A stretch of 64,000 bases of DNA, taken from NCBI RefSeq assembly GCF_046159715.1, contig NZ_JBJXCT010000004.1, forward strand, positions 112,815-176,814, in the 5' to 3' direction. Shown here one piece after another: positions 58,174-64,000 of this stretch (position 1 is its first letter; every line of letters starts with the position of its first letter). Under the pieces are notes generated by a model. That model made no database searches, was not told the origin of the DNA, and worked only from the letters and a program-made list of their open reading frames with translations. Source of the DNA: Pampinifervens sp037481935. GTDB taxonomy: Bacteria; Aquificota; Aquificia; Aquificales; Aquificaceae. The position numbers and the translations under genes are program-made.

Positions 58174-59583
58174 ATGGCTGTAAGCAGGGCTCACTTCATA
58201 ACAAGCAGGAGCAAAGGGGACATATTTGGTATACCTGTTCTTTCTTTTCTTTTCAAAAACAGGCATATGCTCCTGTTCTACAGAAGCCTTACACTGTTTT
58301 TACTACTTTATGCCATAATTTACGGCTTTGTGAACCCAACAAGGGAGAACATATTCACAACCGCGGTTTTCTGGAGCCTTTTCTGGCCCTTCTTTATGGT
58401 GATAACCCTTCCAACTCTTGGAAATGTTTTTTGTATGATATGTCCTCACGGGTTTTTAGGAAAATACATAACTAAGATAGGTCTCAGACTTAGACCTCCA
58501 AAATGGCTTGCAAACCCATACATAGGGCTTATCGGTTCTAACATAGTTGCCTACTGGTTTGTTGTCTATACCTTCCCACAGGTTTTGAGGTATCCATTTA
58601 CAACAGCTATGTTTTTCTTCATATTTACGCTTTTGTCCCTTCTTGTGTTCTTTCTCTTCAGAGGCATGGCTTACTGTAAATATTTGTGTCCCATAGGGTC
58701 TGTAAACACTGCCTTTGCAAGGGTTGGAAGCCTTTGGCTATCTACCTATCAGGAGGAGTGCAAAACCTGTAAAAAACCAGAATGTGCCCTTTCCTGTCCT
58801 TACGAGCTTAACCCCTCAAAGTTTGACCACAGAAACTCAATGGCAAACTGCACTCTTTGCATGGAGTGTGCTCAGGCATGCGATGCGGTAAGGCTTGAGG
58901 CAAGAAGGCTGGGTAGCTCCCTCTACAGAGAGATAAGAACACCAAAAGAATGGGAAGTCTGGGTATATATACTACTTGTTGGTGTAATAACCTTTACTAT
59001 GCGTTTCCATCACGGGCTTTCAAGAAGTGGAATAGGTGAGTCCATGCCATGGGTTATAACGGGCAAATATCTTCAGAACCTTTTTGGACTTCCAAAGTGG
59101 GTTGATGTTAGCGGTCTTCTTGCCATGCTTCTTGGTGTTTTTACAGCCCTGCTCCTCTCTCTTGGTAGCTTCTGGCTAATATCAAGGCTTTACGGAGTTG
59201 AGTATAAAAAGGTCTTTCTTGTCCTTGGATACGCCTTTGCTCCTCTCATGATAGTGGGTGGTCTTTCCCATGTGCTTGAGTTCTTCTTTGTTGAGTACTA
59301 TCACAACATAGTGAACGGCTTTTCTCAAGCCTTTGCTCTTGGCTTGAGCGTTGAACCCCTTGCAGAGAGAGGGGAGAAGTGGCTTATGGCTTTCAGGATA
59401 TTCCCTTTTATAGCGGGTTTCTGGAGCCTTCATATTATGTGGAAGAAGCTCAGATTTCTTGGACTGGGTAGAGCAGGCATGGCTCACCTTATTGCCTCAG
59501 CCTTACCCATCTTCTACCTTCTCCTTTCTGCATTGCAGATATGGGTGATGTTAAATTTTCCGCCAGTTCACCACAGACATTAA
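58174..59583 (+). CDS. NapH/NosR/CcoG-like membrane polyferredoxin
   Basis: 469 residues, about ten membrane helices. Two membrane-edge CxxxCP motifs, FCMICPHGFLG (C87-C90 region) and YCKYLCPIGS, are those of NapH, the C-terminal part of NosR and CcoG. Then two ferredoxin clusters, CKTCKKPECALSCP and CTLCMECAQACD. The C-terminal half has further helices and ends PPVHHRH. Such proteins pass electrons across the membrane; CcoG reduces Cu(II). Between a TonB receptor and ExbB it may reduce the imported metal (inference). It starts 11 bases after the receptor gene, with TAGGAGG upstream. Confidence 0.82.
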   Translation: MAVSRAHFITSRSKGDIFGIPVLSFLFKNRHMLLFYRSLTLFLLLYAIIYGFVNPTRENIFTTAVFWSLFWPFFMVITLPTLGNVFCMICPHGFLGKYITKIGLRLRPPKWLANPYIGLIGSNIVAYWFVVYTFPQVLRYPFTTAMFFFIFTLLSLLVFFLFRGMAYCKYLCPIGSVNTAFARVGSLWLSTYQEECKTCKKPECALSCPYELNPSKFDHRNSMANCTLCMECAQACDAVRLEARRLGSSLYREIRTPKEWEVWVYILLVGVITFTMRFHHGLSRSGIGESMPWVITGKYLQNLFGLPKWVDVSGLLAMLLGVFTALLLSLGSFWLISRLYGVEYKKVFLVLGYAFAPLMIVGGLSHVLEFFFVEYYHNIVNGFSQAFALGLSVEPLAERGEKWLMAFRIFPFIAGFWSLHIMWKKLRFLGLGRAGMAHLIASALPIFYLLLSALQIWVMLNFPPVHHRH

Positions 59584-59598
59584 ATTAAAATTAACACC

Positions 59599-60024
59599 AT
59601 GGAATGGCTCAGGCTTTCTGTGGACTATGGAGTTATAGGGCTTTTGCTGCTTCTGAGCTTTATCTCTGTGGGTATAGCGCTTGAGAGGCTGAGCTTTTAC
59701 AGAAGGGTTAATCTGGAGGACTTCAAAAGCCGGCAGGAGCTGGAAATGGAGCTCACAAAGGGTCTTTTTGTAATCGCCTCTACTGCCTCCAATGCACCCT
59801 ACATAGGGCTTTTGGGGACAGTGCTTGGCATAATGCTCACCTTTTACACCATTGGTCAGGAAGGTTTTGTAGATACTCAGAAGGTGATGGTGGGGCTCGC
59901 TCTTGCACTGAAGGCTACTGCGGTGGGTCTTCTGGTCGCCATACCCTCGTCGGTGCTCTACAACTACCTTCTCAGGAAGGTGCGTGAAAAACTTGCCCTG
60001 TGGGAGGCAAAAAATGGAAGATAA
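59599..60024 (+). CDS. exbB: ExbB/TolQ-type proton-channel protein
   Basis: 141 residues, short ExbB with three membrane helices. The conserved SNAPYIGLLGTVLGIMLTF and ALKATAVGLLVAIPS segments hold the proton-path residues. With ExbD and TonB it energises the receptor upstream. A TAAAAT box lies seven bases before the ATG with no Shine-Dalgarno, so the last three genes could also be made from a leaderless message of their own. The end overlaps exbD by 11 bases. Confidence 0.92.
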   Translation: MEWLRLSVDYGVIGLLLLLSFISVGIALERLSFYRRVNLEDFKSRQELEMELTKGLFVIASTASNAPYIGLLGTVLGIMLTFYTIGQEGFVDTQKVMVGLALALKATAVGLLVAIPSSVLYNYLLRKVREKLALWEAKNGR

Positions 60025-60394
60025 GGAATTCAGCTCCATAAACGTCATACCTCTTGTGGACATTATGCTGGTCCTGCTTACCATTGTGCTTATCACCGCC
60101 ACCTTTGTGGTGCAGGGTTCAATTCCCGTAAACCTCCCAAAGGCAAGTCAGAAGCATGAAGAGACGCTCAGTAGCCTTGAAATAGTTCTCACAAAGGATG
60201 GAAGGCTGTTCTTTGAAGGTAGAGAGGTGAGCCTTCGGGAGCTTGAGAGCATCCTCAGAAGCCTTGACCCCTCTACACGCATAAGCATATCAGGAGACAG
60301 TCAGGCAAGCCTCCAGAGCCTTGTAAGCCTTCTGGACCTTTTAAAGAAACACAACCTTGAAAGGGTCTCCATAAGGACGGAGGTAGTTAGATGA
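60014..60394 (+). CDS. exbD: ExbD/TolR-type protein
   Basis: 126 residues starting at MEDKEFSSINVIPLVDIMLVLL, where the Asp of PLVDIMLVLL is the conserved proton-carrying residue in the single helix. A small periplasmic domain follows. The ATG at 60014 is used; an upstream in-frame start lies inside exbB and is less likely. It overlaps tonB by four bases. Confidence 0.92.
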   Translation: MEDKEFSSINVIPLVDIMLVLLTIVLITATFVVQGSIPVNLPKASQKHEETLSSLEIVLTKDGRLFFEGREVSLRELESILRSLDPSTRISISGDSQASLQSLVSLLDLLKKHNLERVSIRTEVVR

Positions 60395-61173
60395 GCTACA
60401 GGCTCAGAGCCTATGTTGGCTCGCTTTTCCTTCATCTTCTTTTTTTACTTATAATTCTCCTTCTTTCGGGCATGAACCTTCAGAACGCAAAGAGACCCCT
60501 TGAGATTGACCTCAGTCTTATGGAGTTTGAAAGGAGAGTGACAGAGGTTAAAGCTCCAGAAAAGGAGCACACGGAAAAGCACAGGAAGGAAGACAGAATG
60601 GTCTCAAAAGCTCCTGAAAGGTTGCCAGCCATAAACCAGCCCTCAGCCTCTCGTAAACCATCTCCAGCACAAGAGGCTAAGCCCGCTCAGGAAAAAGAAG
60701 AAAGTTCCACACTCCAGCCATCAGATATCGGCACATACTCCTCAGCACCTTCTCAGCCCTCAACTGCTTCAGCTGTGCCTTCTGGTCAGATTAATCAGAC
60801 TAACACCACAGAGACCAAGGCAGGTGCAGGAAAAACTGGAGAGGAGTTTCCCCACAAAACAGACACTTCATCTTCTCTCCAGCAACAGAGGGACCAGTAT
60901 CTGAAGGAGAAACTCTCTGTAATTTCCCAGATAGTGCAGAAAAATATAAGCTACCCGCCCATAGCACGCCGGATGGGTTGGGAGGGAAGGGTGGTTTTGA
61001 TTATCAGACTTTGCGAGGATGGAACACTTAAGGAGGTAAAGGTAGCAGAAAGCTCAGGCTACGAAGTGCTGGACAAAAACGCAATGGAAACGGTCAGAAA
61101 GGTGGCACACCTCTTCCCAAAGCCACCGGTGGAGGTGCTTGTCAGATTGCCGGTGAATTACAGGTTAGAGTAG
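60391..61173 (+). CDS. tonB: TonB energy transducer
   Basis: 260 residues. N-terminal membrane anchor (about 8-28), a long Pro/Ser/Lys/Glu-rich linker (about 50-170) that spans the periplasm, and a C-terminal TonB domain (about 180-258) with YPPIARRMGWEGRVVLIIRL and KNAMETVRK. It closes the receptor/polyferredoxin/exbB/exbD/tonB operon. The hsdM promoter lies in its last codons. Confidence 0.92.
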   Translation: MSYRLRAYVGSLFLHLLFLLIILLLSGMNLQNAKRPLEIDLSLMEFERRVTEVKAPEKEHTEKHRKEDRMVSKAPERLPAINQPSASRKPSPAQEAKPAQEKEESSTLQPSDIGTYSSAPSQPSTASAVPSGQINQTNTTETKAGAGKTGEEFPHKTDTSSSLQQQRDQYLKEKLSVISQIVQKNISYPPIARRMGWEGRVVLIIRLCEDGTLKEVKVAESSGYEVLDKNAMETVRKVAHLFPKPPVEVLVRLPVNYRLE

Positions 61174-61183
61174 AATTTATACG

Positions 61184-62695
61184 ATGGATATAAAAACTCT
61201 TGAAAACTGGCTGTGGGAAGCTGCCTGCGTCATAAGAGGCGAAGTTGACGCACCAAAATACAAGGACTATATCCTTCCCCTTATATTCATAAAAAGGCTC
61301 TCTGATGTCTTTGAAGATGAGCTGGAGGAGCTCGCTCAGACCTTCGGCAGTAAAGCGTCCGCAGAAGAAGCCCTGAAGAGAGGAGGGCTTGTAAGGTTCT
61401 ACATACCAGAAGAAGCCCGATGGAGCAACATAAGAAAACAGACCACAAACCTCGGTGAATACCTTACCAACGCAGTCAGGGCTATCGCAAGGCACAACCC
61501 GGAGCTTCAGGGCGTGGTGGACATAGTGGATTTTAATGCCACCACCGCAGGGCAGAGGATAGTGAGCGATGAAAGCCTCAGAGGGCTGGTGGACATACTT
61601 TCAAAGCACAGACTGGGGCTCAGAGACGTAGAGCCAGACATACTGGGAAGAGCCTACGAGTATCTGCTGAGAAAGTTCGCAGAGGGCTCTGGACAGTCTG
61701 CGGGAGAGTTCTACACTCCCAAGGAAGTTGCCCTCATGATGGCGCGCCTTATGGACCCCAGACCCGGGGAAGATATATACGACCCCTGCTGTGGCTCAGG
61801 AGGACTTCTCATAAACTGTCAGATTGTCTTTGAAGAGAAGTATGGCAAAGATAGTAAGGTTGCACCTCTGAAGTTCTACGGGCAGGAGATAAACCACACC
61901 ACCTACGCCATGGCGAAGATGAACATCTTTATACACGACATGGAAGCAGAGATTGCTCTTGGCAACACCATGACAGACCCAGCCTTCATAAAGGACGGCA
62001 TTCGTTTTGATGTGGTCCTTGCCAATCCCATGTGGAACCAGAAGTTTCCTCAGTCCGTATACGAAGAAGACAGATACAAGAGGTTTAACTTTGGTTATCC
62101 ACCGGAGAGCTCTGCCGACTGGGGATGGGTTCAGCACATGTATGCAAGCCTGAAAGAAGGGGGAAGAATGGCGGTGGTTCTCGATACTGGAGCGGTTTCC
62201 CGCGGAAGTGGCACCGAAGGTAGAAACAGAGAAAGGGACATAAGGAAGGAGTTTGTAGAGAAAGACCTCATATCTGCGGTGGTCCTGCTTCCGGAAAACC
62301 TCTTTTACAACACCACAGCCCCAGGCATAATAATGGTCATAGAAAAAAACAAACCCGCAGAGAGAAGGTCAAAGGTGCTTCTCATAGACATATCAGACTT
62401 CTACCAGAAGGGGAGACCCAAGAATTTCCTACCAGATGAAACCATACAGAAGGTTCATGAGATATACACCCAGTGGAAAGAAGAGAAAGGCATAAGCAGG
62501 ATAGTAAGCCTGGAAGAGATAAGGCTCAACGACTATAATCTGAGCCCTTCAAGGTATGTGTCAAAGAACCACGCCGAAGAGGTCCTGCCTCTGGAGGAGG
62601 CTATAGTGGAGCTGGAGGAGGCAGAGGAGGAAAGAAAGGAAGCAGACAGAAGGCTGTGGGAGATTCTGGTGGGCTTGAGGCTTTATAAACCGTGA
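61184..62695 (+). CDS. hsdM: Type I restriction-modification DNA methyltransferase HsdM
   Basis: 503 residues. N-terminal HsdM helical domain, then the N6-adenine methyltransferase fold: GEFYTPKEVALMMARLM, SAM motif I DPCCGSGGLLI, and the catalytic NPMW (NPPF-type) in VVLANPMWNQKF. It methylates the host site and forms the core of the type I complex with HsdS. Start: ATG at 61184, seven bases after a TAGAAT box (TTGCCG, 18 bases, TAGAAT), with no Shine-Dalgarno. The ATPase gene follows, then hsdS; no hsdR is in the window. Confidence 0.94.
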   Translation: MDIKTLENWLWEAACVIRGEVDAPKYKDYILPLIFIKRLSDVFEDELEELAQTFGSKASAEEALKRGGLVRFYIPEEARWSNIRKQTTNLGEYLTNAVRAIARHNPELQGVVDIVDFNATTAGQRIVSDESLRGLVDILSKHRLGLRDVEPDILGRAYEYLLRKFAEGSGQSAGEFYTPKEVALMMARLMDPRPGEDIYDPCCGSGGLLINCQIVFEEKYGKDSKVAPLKFYGQEINHTTYAMAKMNIFIHDMEAEIALGNTMTDPAFIKDGIRFDVVLANPMWNQKFPQSVYEEDRYKRFNFGYPPESSADWGWVQHMYASLKEGGRMAVVLDTGAVSRGSGTEGRNRERDIRKEFVEKDLISAVVLLPENLFYNTTAPGIIMVIEKNKPAERRSKVLLIDISDFYQKGRPKNFLPDETIQKVHEIYTQWKEEKGISRIVSLEEIRLNDYNLSPSRYVSKNHAEEVLPLEEAIVELEEAEEERKEADRRLWEILVGLRLYKP

Positions 62696-62773
62696 GGGTT
62701 TAAAATTTTTAACCAGTCAGGTTTACTTATAAACCCCAAAGACTTATAATAATAAAACCGTGTGGTTTATAAA
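62682..62773. repeat. Inverted repeat enclosing the ATPase promoter
   Basis: TTTATAAACC (62682-62691) and GGTTTATAAA (62764-62773) are perfect 10-base inverted copies at the end of hsdM and the start of the ATPase gene. Smaller AAACC/GGTTT palindromes are nested at both (loops GTGAG and GTGT); the second spans the GTG start codon. They could be an operator pair or the scar of an insertion. Confidence 0.6.
62722..62750 (+). promoter_or_regulatory. Promoter of the STAND-like ATPase gene
   Basis: TTTACT (62722-62727), 17 bases, TATAAT (62745-62750). The expected start point is about three bases before the GTG start codon at 62760, so the mRNA would be essentially leaderless. It lies inside the inverted repeat 62682-62773. 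Confidence 0.6.
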
Positions 62774-63776
62774 CAGAGAGGAGGAGCTCAAAAGGCTGGA
62801 AAGGGGTGTTCTGAGTGGTGAGAGCTTTGTTCTGATTGCACCCAGAAGATACGGCAAGACCACCCTCATAAAGAGGCTGATGAATCAGCTGAATGGGCAG
62901 ACAATAAACTTTTACATAGACCTCATGCCATACTCTGACAGTCCTCAGAGTTTGATGGAACACATGCTTGAGCAATTTCTGAAAGAGCTGGGAGTGGCGG
63001 AGGGCATCAAAAGGTTTGTAAAAGGTCTTTCACTGAAGGCAAGAGCCGTCTTTGAAGAGTTTGGCGTTGAGCTGGAACTGATCTCCGAAAAGAGAGACCC
63101 GCTACTGGAACTTTCAAAGGTGCTGGACATTCCCCAGAGAATAGCTCAGAAAAAGGACAGGAGAGTGCTGGTTGCTTACGACGAATTTGGAGAGTTATAC
63201 AGAGAAAAAGACAGGCTTGTAAAACTTTTCAGAAGTGTGATTCAGCATCACGACAGAGTTTCTTATATTTTTGCAGGCTCTCAGGAGAGCCTCATGGAAA
63301 AGATATTCGCGGACAGAAGAGGCGCCTTTTTCCGCTTTGGGACAATGATGGAGCTCAGGGCTCTGAACCTTAGAGAAGTGCTTGAGTTTGCATACATACA
63401 CATACCCATGAGCTCTGTAGCAGTAAGCGTCATAGAAGCACTGCGAGGTCACCCCTATTACACCTCAAGGTTTTTCCAGAAGCTACAGGTAGGACTTGAG
63501 CCAATGATTGCCCTTGAAGAACTTCTGGCAGAAGAAAAGGGCTATGTGGAGCTTCTTGTGGATAAGGCACGGACGGTTAAACATGGGATTGATGTCCTGC
63601 GGGCTATTGCGTTGGGGGTTAATCCTTTTGAGAGCCTGAAAATAAAGGCTCAGATGGTCAGCAAGGTCATACAGAAGCTGAGGCTGATGGGTCTTCTCAG
63701 AAAGATAGACAGAGGACGCTATGAGATAACAGACCCACTTCTTGAAGGCTACCTTTCTGGTGAGTTAGCTTTTTGA
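62760..63776 (+). CDS. STAND-like P-loop ATPase (archaeal ATPase family)
   Basis: 338 residues. It opens with FINREEELKRLE, then Walker A APRRYGKTTL (about 27-36) and Walker B VLVAYDEFGEL (about 138), then sensor-like VSYIFAGSQESLM, and a C-terminal winged helix (about 275-330, KVIQKLRLMGLLRKIDRGRYEITDP). This is the ATPase_2 family found mostly in archaea and thermophiles; roles are poorly known and some act in defence. It uses a GTG start with no Shine-Dalgarno. The gene splits hsdM from hsdS, which are normally adjacent, so it was probably inserted. It may be a defence accessory (inference). Confidence 0.78.
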   Translation: MWFINREEELKRLERGVLSGESFVLIAPRRYGKTTLIKRLMNQLNGQTINFYIDLMPYSDSPQSLMEHMLEQFLKELGVAEGIKRFVKGLSLKARAVFEEFGVELELISEKRDPLLELSKVLDIPQRIAQKKDRRVLVAYDEFGELYREKDRLVKLFRSVIQHHDRVSYIFAGSQESLMEKIFADRRGAFFRFGTMMELRALNLREVLEFAYIHIPMSSVAVSVIEALRGHPYYTSRFFQKLQVGLEPMIALEELLAEEKGYVELLVDKARTVKHGIDVLRAIALGVNPFESLKIKAQMVSKVIQKLRLMGLLRKIDRGRYEITDPLLEGYLSGELAF

Positions 63777-63881
63777 GCAAGAAAGAGACTATGAGGGCAG
63801 GGTCAAACTTTTCAGGTATGTGGACTGAGGGTCTGGGAGGAGTCAGATATCTCTGAATTCTGAAGTTCTATAATTTATACC

Positions 63882-64000
63882 ATGGGCTTTGAGTTTTTTG
63901 AGGAAACGCGCTTAAGAGACACGGAGCTGGGACCTTTGCCTGAGGATTGGCAGGTGGTGAGGTTGGGAGATGTGGTAAATACAGATAGGCGAAAGGGGAA
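63882..64000 (+). CDS. hsdS: Type I restriction specificity subunit HsdS, 5' end only
   Basis: Frame open to the window end, 39 complete codons. It begins MGFEFFEETRLRDTELGPLP, followed by EDWQVVRLGDVV, the hallmark start of the first target-recognition domain of HsdS. It would set the DNA site methylated by HsdM. The ATG has a TATAAT box (63869-63874) seven bases upstream and no Shine-Dalgarno. The 105 bases between the ATPase stop and this gene contain only this promoter region. Confidence 0.82.
   Translation, partial: MGFEFFEETRLRDTELGPLPEDWQVVRLGDVVNTDRRKG

Noticed and set aside
1..64000. tRNA, rRNA, prophage, transposon or riboswitch
   Set aside because: No cloverleaf-like, rRNA-like, transposase, integrase, phage structural or known riboswitch sequence was recognised by eye; a covariance-model scan would be needed to exclude them fully.

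Overview
The window looks like chromosome of a thermophilic, chemolithoautotrophic Aquificales bacterium (Hydrogenobacter/Thermocrinis type). I infer this from lysine-, arginine- and glutamate-rich proteins, tightly packed and often overlapping genes, scattered housekeeping genes, a long ClpB with a coiled-coil insertion, an NADP-type isocitrate dehydrogenase of the kind used in the reductive TCA cycle, and a full heme-cd1/NO/N2O denitrification island. No rRNA, tRNA, prophage or insertion sequence was recognised.

Layout. 1-17.4 kb: housekeeping genes (CBS/PAS sensor cut by the window edge, infC, smc, clpC, dnaX, an MFS transporter, nth, gltX, an MgtE-like transporter, glnE). 17.5-42.3 kb: denitrification island. 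An Rrf2 regulator and nrdD sit at its left end. Then come cobA-nirF-nirJ-nirN-nirS (nitrite to NO and heme d1 synthesis), senC-orf1-norS-norY plus a 59-residue membrane protein (an sNOR-type heme-copper NO reductase), a divergent cytochrome b/ferredoxin/MvhD fusion, the nos genes (nosY, F, D, L, a membrane protein, nosZ and two lipoprotein cytochromes; N2O to N2), and a divergent operon of cytochrome c', DUF2249, DUF59, DUF1858 and a membrane protein behind an FNR-like box. Nitrate reductase and the siroheme decarboxylase (NirDLGH) are not in the window. 42.4-53.6 kb: clpB, a toxin/antitoxin-like pair, rel, mreBCD-mrdA and murD. 53.6-54.5 kb: an orphan nine-repeat CRISPR array and a repeat-rich non-coding stretch. 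54.5-61.2 kb: icd, a candidate small RNA, and a TonB-dependent uptake operon (receptor, NapH-like polyferredoxin, ExbB, ExbD, TonB) that may supply copper or iron for the denitrification enzymes. 61.2-64 kb: a type I restriction-modification locus (hsdM, then hsdS cut by the window end) interrupted by a STAND-like ATPase gene.

How it fits together. The island covers NO2- to N2. NirS, the CuA-bearing NorY, NorS and NosZ need heme d1, heme c and copper, and the same region carries d1 synthesis (cobA, nirF, nirJ, nirN), copper handling (senC, nosL, nosDFY) and membrane or lipoprotein electron carriers. The class III ribonucleotide reductase at its edge suits oxygen-free growth. Three promoters in the island share an AGTGAkT-containing element that overlaps the promoter, and a cysteine-bearing Rrf2 protein, a family that includes the NO sensor NsrR, is encoded beside them.

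The most striking items are the cytochrome b/2x[4Fe-4S]/MvhD fusion, the sNOR with a Gln at the active-site Tyr position and a Lys replacing a heme-ligand His, a NirN with a second cytochrome c domain, a promoter-to-terminator small RNA candidate upstream of the TonB receptor, and many genes that appear to be transcribed as leaderless mRNAs.
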